The notes under the pieces: model-generated | What the model was told of the DNA's origin: nothing | Databases searched by the model: none | Seen by the model: the letters and a program-made list of their open reading frames with translations, nothing else | Assembly (NCBI RefSeq): GCF_034932185.1 | Contig: NZ_JAYGHW010000003.1 | Coordinates: 52,737 to 116,736, forward strand | From: Spirulina sp034932185 | GTDB taxonomy: Bacteria; Cyanobacteriota; Cyanobacteriia; Cyanobacteriales; Spirulinaceae | Direction of reading: 5' to 3' | DNA length: 64,000 nt | Position numbers and translations under genes: made by a program | Shown: positions 43,703 through 52,162 of the stretch, piece by piece | How the letters are laid out: every line of letters starts with the position of its first letter | How positions within the stretch are numbered: position 1 is the stretch's first letter

Positions 43703-44274
43703 TTGAGTAATTCAGTGAGTTCCTGAGCCGATGTCCCCAGAATCCGGGCCAGGGTGTTCATTTCCTTATTACTAAATCCGTCGCGGATATCCCGCAGTTC
43801 ATCGACGGATTTACCGAGAATCCGGGAGAGAACTTTAAGCTGATTGTCGGTGATGTCTTTGCCGCGATAAATATCCCGCAATTCCTGAGGGGAGAGACGA
43901 TAGGAGTTGCAAAAAAAGACGAATTCTTTATCACTCACATCCAGTTCCTGCTGGCGATCGCGCAGTAAAAAGGCGATCGCCCTTGTGCCAAATTCCGGGC
44001 GCTTGGCATTTTCCAAATACCGCTCCATCAACCGGGTGACGTTGGCGGGGTTGCCGCCGGTCTTTTTGAGCAAATCCCGACACACCATCTGGAGGGCCTT
44101 GGTTAACGTCTCGTTATCCTCATGGAGTTGCTCATCTTCATTGAGGGTTTCCACGATCCGCGCCGCAATTTCCGGCGTACAAAACCCCACCTCTCGCTCA
44201 TCGTAGATGATGGGGATATAGGCGCGGTCGGTGTCAAATTCGAGATGTAGGGGCTGGTTCGTCTGTTTCATCAA
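43699..44274 (-). CDS. Hypothetical protein with C-terminal helical repeats
   Basis: A 191-residue protein. The N-terminal part (about 1-60) is mixed alpha/beta with an acidic helix (LNEDEQLHEDNETL). The C-terminal half holds repeats of a helix-turn unit: LSPQELRDIYRGK, LGKSVDELRDIRDG and LGTSAQELTELLK, each about 30 residues long, resembling small DNA- or protein-binding helical folds. No catalytic motif is seen. I recognise a general cyanobacterial hypothetical but no named family. The stop codon coincides with the edge of a palindromic element. Confidence 0.75.
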   Translation of the reverse strand: MMKQTNQPLHLEFDTDRAYIPIIYDEREVGFCTPEIAARIVETLNEDEQLHEDNETLTKALQMVCRDLLKKTGGNPANVTRLMERYLENAKRPEFGTRAIAFLLRDRQQELDVSDKEFVFFCNSYRLSPQELRDIYRGKDITDNQLKVLSRILGKSVDELRDIRDGFSNKEMNTLARILGTSAQELTELLK

Positions 44275-44696
44275 TTTGATTCAAGCAGGAAAACGCTCCA
44301 TTAGCCCATCGGGCCAAGGCAGAACGCAGCACTTCTCTCCACCGGAAAGGGAGGGCGTTCCTTTCAATATACTAGCTAGGGGGATGCCTGCTACGGCAGG
44401 GAAGGGGAAATTCTCCCCCAACCGGGGATCACCCCTGAGGAGCGATCGCACTCAAAAATTAACCCGGAGGATCAGGGGCGATCGCCCCTCCTCAATCCCC
44501 CAAGTTGATTCGGCCCAATGCAAGGAATGAGGGCGAAACAATGATAATCTGTAGGGTGGAAAATTTCACATCCGCTTAAAGGTTTCCCCAAGCTGGTGCA
44601 ATACTTCCTTGCCCCTCAACGGGGGATAGCACGGTCAGTTAAGGCCCAAGCAATACCCGTTAAGACCCACCTAAAGACTGTATAGCAAATCTGAGC
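44275..44696. other. Long leader/promoter region upstream of the ATP synthase beta gene
   Basis: No gene is supported in 422 nt. It holds a 16-bp perfect palindrome AGGGGCGATCGCCCCT (44474-44489), an extended HIP1. It also holds TGATAATCT near 44540, which could be an extended -10 for the beta-epsilon operon and would give a leader of about 150 nt. The leader has GC-rich tracts that could fold. The minus-strand 191-residue gene must also start here. Confidence 0.4.
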
Positions 44697-46151
44697 ATGG
44701 TAGCCACAACAGAAACGACTAACGTAGGCAGAATTACTCAAATCATCGGCCCCGTCGTCGATGTCCAATTTCCCATCGGCAAAATGCCGCGAATTTACAA
44801 CGCACTGCGGATCACCGGCCAAAATGCCGCCGGTAACACCATAGATCTCACCTGTGAAGTGCAACAACTCCTCGGTGATAACCAAGTGCGAGCCGTTGCC
44901 ATGAGCAACACCGATGGCTTAGTGCGGGGCATGGAAGCTCAAGACCTTGGCGCTCCCATTTCTGTCCCTGTGGGTAAAGCCACTTTGGGCCGGATCTTTA
45001 ACGTTCTCGGTCAGCCGGTGGACAACAAAGGGGATGTGAACGCAGAAAGCACCTCCCCCATTCACCGCAGCGCCCCGAAACTCACGGAACTCGACACCAA
45101 ACCGACGGTTTTTGAAACCGGCATTAAGGTGATTGACCTCCTCACCCCCTACCGTCGCGGCGGCAAAATCGGCCTGTTCGGTGGTGCGGGTGTGGGTAAA
45201 ACCGTGATCATGATGGAGTTGATCAACAACATCGCCATCAACCACGGTGGGGTTTCCGTCTTCGGTGGTGTGGGCGAACGCACCCGTGAAGGCAATGACC
45301 TCTACAACGAAATGATTGAATCTGGGGTAATCAACGCTGAGAACCTCAATGAATCAAAAATTGCCTTGGTCTATGGGCAAATGAATGAACCCCCTGGGGC
45401 GCGGATGCGGGTTGGCCTGTCGGCTTTGACGATGGCAGAACATTTCCGCGATGCCAACAAGCAGGATGTGCTGCTGTTCGTGGATAACATTTTCCGTTTC
45501 GTCCAAGCTGGGGCAGAAGTTTCCGCTCTCTTAGGTCGGATGCCTTCGGCTGTGGGGTATCAGCCCACTTTGGGGACGGATATGGGCGATCTGCAAGAGC
45601 GGATCACTTCCACGAAAGAAGGTTCGATCACCTCCATCCAAGCGGTGTATGTGCCTGCGGATGACTTGACCGATCCCGCTCCTGCCACCACCTTCGCCCA
45701 CTTAGATGGGACGACGGTGCTTTCCCGTGGCTTGGCTTCTAAGGGGATTTATCCCGCTGTGGATCCCTTGGATTCCACTTCAACGATGCTTCAGCCGAAC
45801 ATTGTCGGTGATGAGCATTACAACACGGCGCGGGCGGTACAGTCCACGCTGCAACGCTATAAAGAGTTGCAAGATATTATCGCCATTCTCGGTTTAGATG
45901 AACTGTCGGAAGATGACCGTCGCATCGTGGATCGGGCGCGGAAAATTGAGCGGTTCCTCTCTCAGCCCTTCTTTGTGGCGGAAGTGTTCACCGGCTCCCC
46001 TGGAAAATATGTACCCCTCGATGAAACGATCAAGGGTTTCCAAATGATCCTGAATGGGGAATTGGATGATCTGCCGGAACAGGCCTTCTATCTGGTGGGC
46101 AACATTGACGAGGCGATCGCCAAAGCTGAAAAGCTCAAGCAAAAAGCCTAG
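44697..46151 (+). CDS. atpD: ATP synthase F1 subunit beta
   Basis: A 484-residue catalytic beta subunit (named atpB in plastid-style nomenclature). The P-loop GGAGVGKT near residues 162-169 is followed by the catalytic Glu region GVGERTREGNDLY. DELSEDD in the C-terminal domain matches the DELSEED lever that contacts epsilon and gamma. It makes ATP from the thylakoid and plasma-membrane proton gradient. As in other cyanobacteria, beta and epsilon form their own operon away from the other ATP synthase genes. A 72-nt spacer separates it from epsilon. Confidence 0.98.
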   Translation: MVATTETTNVGRITQIIGPVVDVQFPIGKMPRIYNALRITGQNAAGNTIDLTCEVQQLLGDNQVRAVAMSNTDGLVRGMEAQDLGAPISVPVGKATLGRIFNVLGQPVDNKGDVNAESTSPIHRSAPKLTELDTKPTVFETGIKVIDLLTPYRRGGKIGLFGGAGVGKTVIMMELINNIAINHGGVSVFGGVGERTREGNDLYNEMIESGVINAENLNESKIALVYGQMNEPPGARMRVGLSALTMAEHFRDANKQDVLLFVDNIFRFVQAGAEVSALLGRMPSAVGYQPTLGTDMGDLQERITSTKEGSITSIQAVYVPADDLTDPAPATTFAHLDGTTVLSRGLASKGIYPAVDPLDSTSTMLQPNIVGDEHYNTARAVQSTLQRYKELQDIIAILGLDELSEDDRRIVDRARKIERFLSQPFFVAEVFTGSPGKYVPLDETIKGFQMILNGELDDLPEQAFYLVGNIDEAIAKAEKLKQKA

Positions 46152-46223
46152 TTCGCAATAATTCAACCCAGTCACCTTGATCATTCAGGGTGGCTGGTGC
46201 ATGGCAACCTCGAATAAATAGCG

Positions 46224-46637
46224 ATGACTTTAACTGTAAGTGTAATTGCCCCGGATAAAACCGTGTGGGAAGGGGATGCCCAAGAGGTCATTCTCCCCAG
46301 CACCACCGGCCAGATCGGGATTCTCAGCGGTCACGCGCCCCTGCTCACTGCCCTGGATATTGGGGTGATGCGGGTACGTGCTGACAAAGATTGGCAAGCG
46401 ATCGCCCTGATGGGGGGATTTGCTGAAGTGGAAGAAAATCAAGTCAAGATCCTCGTCAACGGGGCCGAGCAAGGCAGTGCCATCGACCTCGAAACGGCTC
46501 GCACCAGCTACGAAGCAGCCCAAGCCGCTTTAAACGCTGTTGGTGCTGAAGACCGTCAAGGCAAAATCCAAGCCCAACAAGCCCTACGCCGGACGCGCTC
46601 CCGCTTCCAAGCCGCAGGCGGCATGGTGAAAAGCTAG
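46224..46637 (+). CDS. atpC: ATP synthase F1 subunit epsilon
   Basis: A 137-residue epsilon subunit (atpE in plastid-style nomenclature). The N-terminal beta-barrel starts MTLTVSVIAPDKTVWEGDAQEVILPS and has GQIGILSGHAPLLTAL; two C-terminal helices (about 90-135) follow. It couples the rotor to the catalytic head and inhibits ATP hydrolysis. It is cotranscribed with beta upstream. Confidence 0.97.
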   Translation: MTLTVSVIAPDKTVWEGDAQEVILPSTTGQIGILSGHAPLLTALDIGVMRVRADKDWQAIALMGGFAEVEENQVKILVNGAEQGSAIDLETARTSYEAAQAALNAVGAEDRQGKIQAQQALRRTRSRFQAAGGMVKS

Positions 46638-46663
46638 GGATCCATTGCGAGCGGCATTGCCAG

Positions 46664-46690
46664 AGGGGGCGAAAGATTTTTCGCCCCTAC
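46664..46690. terminator. Short GTAGGGGCG-type palindrome after epsilon
   Basis: GGGGCGAAA (46666-46674) and TTTCGCCCC (46679-46687) pair over a 4-nt loop, ending in CCCCTAC. It lies 26 nt after the epsilon stop, a good place for operon termination. Confidence 0.6.
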
Positions 46691-46695
46691 ATTAT

Positions 46696-46775
46696 GGGGA
46701 TCCCCCCGGCTACGCCGACCCCCTTAAAAAGGGGGTTAAGAAATAAATGAGAACCCCCCCTTAAAAAAGGGGGGG
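46696..46775. terminator. Tandem GGGGATCCCCC / CCCCCTTAAAAAGGGGG elements
   Basis: A GGGGATCCCC palindrome (46696-46705) comes first. Two hairpins follow: CCCCCTT/AAGGGGG (46719-46735) and CCCCCCCTT/AAGGGGGGG (46754-46775). The second sits 12 nt from the PSRP-3 3' end. Together with the preceding element this makes a dense, bidirectional terminator candidate between convergent genes. Confidence 0.65.
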
Positions 46776-46787
46776 CAGGGGGGGATT

Positions 46788-47093
46788 CTAATTGCTGCCG
46801 GTAAAGACCACTTCCGGGAATTTTTCCTGGGCGATATTCATCGGCGTGCGCTTCCCTTCTTCTTGCCAATAGTTGATCACTTCCGTGGCTTGGTTGAGCA
46901 AGGCAATGCGCTCCGCTTCGTTAATCCAATGCTTTGACTCAAGCTCAGACTTGAGTTGCTCCCAGGCATCATTACGGGGCCAGAAGTAGTAAGGCGTGAG
47001 GGGACTCGTCCCTTTGCCTACGACTTGATCGACGGCGATCGCCACGTTAGCATCAAGCCATAGAATTTTTAATGTAAATCGCGCTGCGTCCAA
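46788..47093 (-). CDS. 30S ribosomal protein PSRP-3/Ycf65 (cS23)
   Basis: A 101-residue protein with the Ycf65 signature: KILWLDANVAIAVDQVVG, TPYYFWPRNDAWEQLK and ALLNQATEVINYWQ. It is a cyanobacterial and plastid-specific protein of the small ribosomal subunit. The start is not an ATG. A GGAGG Shine-Dalgarno lies 5-6 nt before a TTG at 47091-47093 (TTG GAC GCA GCG), and a second TTG 12 nt upstream overlaps that sequence, so I chose the former. The gene faces atpC across the tandem hairpins. Confidence 0.88.
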   Translation of the reverse strand: MDAARFTLKILWLDANVAIAVDQVVGKGTSPLTPYYFWPRNDAWEQLKSELESKHWINEAERIALLNQATEVINYWQEEGKRTPMNIAQEKFPEVVFTGSN

Positions 47094-47177
47094 GAAAACC
47101 TCCAATGTAGCGTTTTGTCTGGGATTTTTTATAAATTGACAATTTTCCTACTATAGCAGATCGAGGCTGTTCCAACA

Positions 47178-47936
47178 ATGATGATTATTTTTGATATCGA
47201 TGGCGTGATTCGTGATGTGGGCCAATCCTATCGTCGCGCCCTGGCCGATACGGTGGAGCATTACACCAACAACAACTATCGCCCCACCAACAACGATATT
47301 GACGACCTCAAAAGCGAGGGGATTTGGAATAACGACTGGGAAGCTTCCCAGGAATTGATCTATCGGTACTCTGAAGGGCAGGGGGGCGATCGCCTCAGCC
47401 TCGATCTGGACTATCCGGCCCTAGTGGACTTTTTCCAATCCCGTTACCGGGGCCAAAATTGGGATGGCTACATCACCACCGAACCGCTATTAGTCACCCC
47501 CGATTATTTCGACAGCCTCACCGCCGCCGGGATTGCCTGGGGATTTTTTAGTGGAGCTACCCGTGGTTCAGCGGAATACGTCCTCAAGCACCGCTTAGGG
47601 TTAAACGATCCCATCCTCTTTGCCATGGAAGATGGCCCCGGCAAACCCGACCCCACGGGCCTGTTTCAGGTGATGGAGATCCTCAATCCCGGTAGCAATA
47701 CCCCCGTTTTTTATGCCGGGGATACTGTGGGGGATATGCAGACCGTTAACCTTGCCCGTCAGGAGAGGGAGGAGCGGCCATTTTTGGCGATCGGTATTCT
47801 CCCCCCCCATATTCAGCATGATCCCACCCGCCAAACCCAATACAGCGACAAACTCATCGCCAGCGGCGCAGCCTGCGTTCTGCCTCGCATTACCGATCTC
47901 ACCCCCGCCTATTGTGAAAGCCTTTTGGGGGTATGA
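47178..47936 (+). CDS. HAD-superfamily hydrolase, TIGR01548-type
   Basis: A 252-residue HAD phosphatase-like protein. Motif I is IIFDIDGVIRD with the nucleophile and acid Asp pair. Motif II is in FFSGATRGSAEYVL, the motif III Lys is in PGKPDPTG, and motif IV is in YAGDTVGDMQTV. It matches, from memory, the TIGR01548 cyanobacterial hydrolase family of uncertain substrate. Two ATG codons at the start are in frame. It converges on kaiC across a hairpin array. Confidence 0.85.
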   Translation: MMIIFDIDGVIRDVGQSYRRALADTVEHYTNNNYRPTNNDIDDLKSEGIWNNDWEASQELIYRYSEGQGGDRLSLDLDYPALVDFFQSRYRGQNWDGYITTEPLLVTPDYFDSLTAAGIAWGFFSGATRGSAEYVLKHRLGLNDPILFAMEDGPGKPDPTGLFQVMEILNPGSNTPVFYAGDTVGDMQTVNLARQEREERPFLAIGILPPHIQHDPTRQTQYSDKLIASGAACVLPRITDLTPAYCESLLGV

Positions 47937-47942
47937 GGGAAC

Positions 47943-48070
47943 GGGCGGCAGAGCCACGAGATCCATTCTCGTTACTTGGCTCTGCCAAGTAACGCTCCCC
48001 GGAGGCTCTGCCTCCATCCACGGGCGGCAGAGCCGCCTAAGCACCGTGCCACGGCAGAGCCATGGCACGA
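47943..48070. repeat. Hairpin array with GGC-(AGA/TCT)-GCC heads, copy A
   Basis: A single GGCAGAGCC (near 47946-47954) is followed by four hairpins in series. Each has a 3-nt loop flanked by GGC and GCC: GTTACTTGGC/GCCAAGTAAC (47971-47993), GGAGGC/GCCTCC (48001-48015), GGCGGC/GCCGCC (48023-48037) and GTGCCACGGC/GCCATGGCAC (48046-48068, one mismatch). CACGAG ends it. It fills the convergent space between the HAD gene and kaiC. The same hairpins in the same order recur at 59891-59988. Confidence 0.85.
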
Positions 48071-48084
48071 GTTATTTTTATTTT

Positions 48085-49656
48085 TTAAATCAATTCATCA
48101 TCGACGGTTTTATCCCGTACACCCCGCACGATCCGCGACAGTTCCGACTTTTCATCCACCATGATCCGCGTCGGGGAACCACTGATCAGCCGTTCATAGT
48201 TCCGGAAGGAATCCTTAATATTCGGCCCTTCCGAATCAATACTATATTCACGAATCCCCTTATCATGCCAAGATCCTCGCATCTTGAACACATTAATCGC
48301 CCGGGACATTTCACCGCGAATCTCCACATACTGGAGCATGATAATTGAATCGGTAATCGTCGAAATATGGGACTCGGTAATAGAGTTGGATCCCATAAAC
48401 TGATCGGTGGTGTTCGTAAAGAACCCAGTAATTTCTTCCTGCTTTGCGTAACCTGTCACCCCAATCACAAACTGACGAAATGCATTATTGGTTACACCCC
48501 GCGCCAAAGCCGAAAGGGAATCAATGGCAATCCGGGCGGGTTTAAACTCCTCAATTTCCGACTTGATCATCTGCAAATGATCCTCTAGACCCGCCGATTC
48601 AGGATAATTACACAACAGCTTTAAATAGCCCTTTTGCTCCATTTCCTCAAAGCTCACCCCCCAAGAACTGGCATTACGGGAAAGTTGGGCGCGGGATTCC
48701 TCATAGGCAAATAAAATCGCCCGCTCCCCTTGATTACAGCCTTCCTGTAAAAACTTGCTCACTAAGAGAGTTTTACCCGTCCCCGTTGCTCCCGTTGCTA
48801 GAATAATTGAATCCTTAAAGAAGCCACCCCCACACATCTCATCCAACTTCTTCACACCGGAAGAAATTCGCACATTTGATGAGCGTTGAGTTAAGCGCAT
48901 TGCTCCCAGTGGGAAAATATTAATGCCCTTATTGGTAATCGTAAATGGATATTCCCCTTTCATGTGGGTTGTACCCCGCAACTTGAGGATTTCAATGGTG
49001 CGGCGACGGCGCTCCCCTTCTAAAACATTGCGAATAATAATCACATTATCGGAAACAAATTCCTCTACGCCAAATCGAGCGACAGGGCCATATTCTTCTA
49101 CCCGTTCTGTGGTTAGAATTGAAGTCACCCCAATTTGTTTTAATCGGGCCACAAGACGGAAAATTTCCCGCCGCACCACAGAAGCCCCTTCATACTGCTG
49201 AAAAACAGCCGTAACTGAATCAATGGACACTCGTTTGGCTTTATATTTACGGATCGCGTACTGAATCCGCTCAATCAAAGCAGAAAGATCAAAATTACCA
49301 ACGACTTCTTGACCTTCTGGATCAGGGGAAGCATCGAGAATAAAAAGCTTACCCGCATCGATCAATTCTTGAAGATCCCAACCGAAGCTGTAGGCATTGG
49401 TGATAATGTCATTGGGCGATTCTTCAAAGGTGACAAAAATGCCCGATTCGCCAAAATCTCTAATGCCATTATAGAGAAATTGGATGGCTAGGAGCGTTTT
49501 GCCTGTGCCTGAAGTGCCACTGACGAGCGTTGTTCGTTCAATGGGCATCCCCCCATGGCTAATTTCATCAAAACCTTCAATGAGGGTTTGCATCTTACGC
49601 ACACCCACTAAAGGCTGTTGAGATGTTGATGATTCGTTGTTCTTCGATTCGTTCAT
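48085..49656 (-). CDS. kaiC: Circadian clock ATPase/kinase KaiC
   Basis: A 523-residue double-RecA protein. CI has Walker A GTSGTGKT (47-54) and catalytic Glu78/79 (TFEES); CII has GATGTGKT (289-296) and Glu319/320 (AYEES). The autophosphorylation pair is Ser432/Thr433 with Thr427 nearby (ITESHISTITD), matching Ser431/Thr432/Thr426 of Synechococcus elongatus offset by one. The C-terminal tail, with GEMSRAINVFKMRGS and then SGSPTRIMVDEKSELSRIVRG, is the KaiA-binding peptide region. It forms hexamers that keep circadian time. The last gene of kaiA-kaiB-kaiC, it is 171 nt from kaiB. Confidence 0.98.
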   Translation of the reverse strand: MNESKNNESSTSQQPLVGVRKMQTLIEGFDEISHGGMPIERTTLVSGTSGTGKTLLAIQFLYNGIRDFGESGIFVTFEESPNDIITNAYSFGWDLQELIDAGKLFILDASPDPEGQEVVGNFDLSALIERIQYAIRKYKAKRVSIDSVTAVFQQYEGASVVRREIFRLVARLKQIGVTSILTTERVEEYGPVARFGVEEFVSDNVIIIRNVLEGERRRRTIEILKLRGTTHMKGEYPFTITNKGINIFPLGAMRLTQRSSNVRISSGVKKLDEMCGGGFFKDSIILATGATGTGKTLLVSKFLQEGCNQGERAILFAYEESRAQLSRNASSWGVSFEEMEQKGYLKLLCNYPESAGLEDHLQMIKSEIEEFKPARIAIDSLSALARGVTNNAFRQFVIGVTGYAKQEEITGFFTNTTDQFMGSNSITESHISTITDSIIMLQYVEIRGEMSRAINVFKMRGSWHDKGIREYSIDSEGPNIKDSFRNYERLISGSPTRIMVDEKSELSRIVRGVRDKTVDDELI

Positions 49657-49827
49657 TGATCCCAGCAGTATAATTGAATAATCAGGTGCTTGTACATTGT
49701 GTTTACGAGAGTGATGATCACTAGCCTAAGGTGATATCGCCATCGTCTTGAATGGGTTTAGACAGGACGGGCATCTTGCCCGAATGAGGATGTTAATCTG
49801 TTTCATCATGCATACCATTTCCCATTT

Positions 49828-50130
49828 TTATTCTTCATTGATTTCCTCATATAGTAGGTCTAAGCCAATCAAGACTTTCTCTCGATCTGACAAATCTCCG
49901 ATGATTTTGCGCACGGGTGGTGGCAATACTTTCGAGAGGGTGGGCGTTGCTAAGATTTTATCTTCTTCCGCCAGTTGAGGATTTTTGAGAACATCAATAA
50001 CCTTCAGGGCATAAACACCTTGAAAATCTTGCTCAAGGATGCTCTTAAGCGTTTTTAGAGCACGTGCTGAGTTGGGGGTATTACCCGCAACATACAGCTT
50101 GAGAACATAGGTTTTTTTCGTAGGACTCAT
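49828..50130 (-). CDS. kaiB: Circadian clock protein KaiB
   Basis: A 100-residue thioredoxin-like, fold-switching protein. The start YVLKLYVAGNTPNSARAL, the VIDVLKNPQLAEEDKILATPTL loop (cis-Pro region) and the C-terminal RKIIGDLSDREKVLIGLDLL all match the KaiB family. It binds the CI ring of phosphorylated KaiC and sequesters KaiA. It has normal length and lies 59 nt downstream of kaiA on the same strand, consistent with one transcript unless kaiBC has its own promoter. Confidence 0.98.
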   Translation of the reverse strand: MSPTKKTYVLKLYVAGNTPNSARALKTLKSILEQDFQGVYALKVIDVLKNPQLAEEDKILATPTLSKVLPPPVRKIIGDLSDREKVLIGLDLLYEEINEE

Positions 50131-50189
50131 AGATCGTAGATGGGAATGGGGTAAAATGAGCAGAAACGACCTTGAATCATTAGAGCATA

Positions 50190-51098
50190 TTAGTCACTTC
50201 TGGAAAACACTTCAAAGGGAATGTCTTCTCTCGGAATGGAGCGACGATACATTTCGCAGAGATGGGCAATGATATCAATGAGGGCAAGGCGATAATCTAA
50301 AAGGATATCTTCGCTGCGTCCTTCTAGTTTGAGTTGCTTGGTAAACTCATCAATAAGATTCATGTGAATTTCCAGAATTTGCGAAACGGAAAGATCGGCA
50401 AAAAAGGCGCGATTGACCATTTGATCGATGAGTTGATTGAGGGGATAGTCTTGATCAAAATAGTTAAGGATGATTTCTCGATATTCAAGGCTGAGTTCAT
50501 GGAGCAGGACTTGTTTGTCCTGTGGGGAAAGGTTGCGAAAAAAGTCTTGGGGGTTGCGCTTGTAGTAGATCCCCATGTAGCCCAAGCGTTCTTGGAGTTT
50601 GTCGGCGAGGCGGCGCTGCTGCACCAAGAGGAAACTGGGGGGGTCGGGGGTGGGCGATCGCACGGCTTCCGGTGTTGGGGGTAACGTGGGGGCCAGTTGC
50701 AAAAATTTGGAGATGGCGCGATCAATGGCGGTGGTAATTTGTTCGAGTTGGGGGGTGAGGAGCCATACTTCGCCCGTGTGGTAGTGGTAGGGAATGGCGG
50801 CAGCGGTAGCGTCGATGTTTTTCCCGATCGCCACATTTTGTGATTGTCGGGGTTCGATAATCACAATGGGCAATAGGGTTCCTTGGGCATAGAGGGGGTT
50901 GAGCAGTCCTAATTCCTGTTCGGTGTTTTGTAACACGAGACAGTCGATATTACCTTTGTTTTGTTCAATGAAGCTTAAGAATGGCTCTTGTTCCGTAAAG
51001 GGATAGCAGAGGTAGCGATCGCTCCCTAATCGCTCAGACAGAGACTGAACGAGGGACTCAGTTTTCGCATAAATACAGATCGACAGTTGAGCATCCAA
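50190..51098 (-). CDS. kaiA: Circadian clock protein KaiA (full length)
   Basis: A 302-residue, full-length form with an N-terminal pseudo-receiver (about 1-135; ICIYAKTESLVQSL) and a C-terminal four-helix KaiC-binding domain (about 185-300; YRNLSPQDK-like start PQDFFRNLSPQDKQVLLHEL, end RRSIPREDIPFEVFSRSD). Some filamentous cyanobacteria have a truncated KaiA, and this one does not. It stimulates KaiC autophosphorylation through the A-loops. As first gene of the kai operon, its upstream region is about 320 nt. Confidence 0.97.
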   Translation of the reverse strand: MDAQLSICIYAKTESLVQSLSERLGSDRYLCYPFTEQEPFLSFIEQNKGNIDCLVLQNTEQELGLLNPLYAQGTLLPIVIIEPRQSQNVAIGKNIDATAAAIPYHYHTGEVWLLTPQLEQITTAIDRAISKFLQLAPTLPPTPEAVRSPTPDPPSFLLVQQRRLADKLQERLGYMGIYYKRNPQDFFRNLSPQDKQVLLHELSLEYREIILNYFDQDYPLNQLIDQMVNRAFFADLSVSQILEIHMNLIDEFTKQLKLEGRSEDILLDYRLALIDIIAHLCEMYRRSIPREDIPFEVFSRSD

Positions 51099-51421
51099 AA
51101 TAATTCAGGGGGCGATCGCAAAGGTATGGGGCAGGAGCTTGTTCAATTGACTCTAGCCTCCTACTGTAGGCCGTGAAATCCATCTTCGTAACGGATTATT
51201 GCAGAATCCTTGAGGTTTTGACATAAATCATTAAAAAAATATAAAAAAATTTACAATTGGGCGGGCGATCGCCCGGCATGGTCAAAATCAATGGGGGTTT
51301 CTCTTCCTTGGCTTCACCCTGCCGGTCGGCAGAGCCGCAGCCGCGCCTTGCCCGTACCCTCGTCAACGTCATACTCCATCGGTATTTAGGGGGAAAGACC
51401 AAATTCCCCAGGACAAACGTT
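51099..51421. other. Intergenic region upstream of kaiA
   Basis: 323 nt without a convincing gene. Close to kaiA it is AT-rich (runs of A/T at 51228-51255) and could hold the kai promoter; ATTATT at 51195-51200, read on the minus strand as AATAAT, is a possible -10. A GGGCGATCGCCC palindrome lies near 51262-51275, and a single CGGC-AGA-GCCG hairpin head at 51327-51337, part of a family repeated at 47943 and 59891. Confidence 0.4.
51327..51337. repeat. Isolated GGCAGAGCC hairpin head
   Basis: CGGC-AGA-GCCG, the same head found in the arrays at 47943 and 59891. It lies in the spacer between kaiA and the SDR gene. Confidence 0.5.
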
Positions 51422-52081
51422 TTAGGCTACAGTGGCAAACAAATCCTGCCAATCCTGCGAAGCTACCTCTGGCCGGGCCACCACTTCGAGGATTTTCGAC
51501 CCCGTAACCTCATGAAACAGGGCTTCGACAGCAATCTCTCCCACTTGACGGCGGCGGATCCGTCCTTCAAAGAGGGTATCAGCCCCAGCGATCACAATGC
51601 CATCGTTATTTTCGCTATCCACTAACCCCCCCGGCCGGACGATCGTATAGTTAAGACCACTTTCTTGTAGGTATTTTTCCGCCTGCTTTTTCCAGTAGAG
51701 CACCAGCCAGAACAGGTTTAAGGGGTGGAAAAATTCTGAAACACAGAGGGAAGACACGAAAATAAACCGCTCGATGTGATGGAGTTGGGCCGCATTGACT
51801 AAATTTTTCGTGCCTTCGTAATCGACGCGGTAGGGTTCGGTGAAATCGAAAGAAGGGGTGGCTCCGGTGGCACAGAACACCACATCACAATCACTGAGGG
51901 CATTTTGCCAGGGGTTGGGCTGACAAACATCCCCGAGGATCAACTCGACGGAGCTGGGAAGAGCGGCTTCGGCCTTGGCGCGATCGCGCACCAGCCCCTT
52001 AACGGCAATTCCCTTTGCCGTTAAAACTTCAACAATCTGGCGACCTGTGCGACCTGTGGCACCAGCAACAAATGCTTTCAT
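51422..52081 (-). CDS. Atypical short-chain dehydrogenase/NAD(P)-binding protein
   Basis: The 219-residue protein has a Rossmann NAD(P)-binding start GATGRTGRQIVEVL (GxxGxxG, 7-15). It lacks the full YxxxK catalytic pair of classical SDRs; the nearest Tyr/Lys stretch is FWLVLYWKKQAEKYL. It falls among the atypical SDRs that include Tic62, HCF173, Ycf39 and NmrA-like proteins, some of which bind photosystem II or RNA. The substrate is unknown, and the protein is soluble. It stands alone, divergent from the DUF1997 gene. Confidence 0.9.
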   Translation of the reverse strand: MKAFVAGATGRTGRQIVEVLTAKGIAVKGLVRDRAKAEAALPSSVELILGDVCQPNPWQNALSDCDVVFCATGATPSFDFTEPYRVDYEGTKNLVNAAQLHHIERFIFVSSLCVSEFFHPLNLFWLVLYWKKQAEKYLQESGLNYTIVRPGGLVDSENNDGIVIAGADTLFEGRIRRRQVGEIAVEALFHEVTGSKILEVVARPEVASQDWQDLFATVA

Positions 52082-52162
52082 CGGGTGATTCTCCCTACAG
52101 TTGCAAACTGAAATTAACGATTAGGATTAAACAAGCAAGCAGTTCGGCACATCAGATATCCC

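Noticed and set aside
49686..49712. HLR1-like half sites (TACATT and TTTACGA) upstream of kaiC
   Set aside because: Spacing and several positions do not fit the HLR1 consensus; a chance match in AT-rich sequence is likely.
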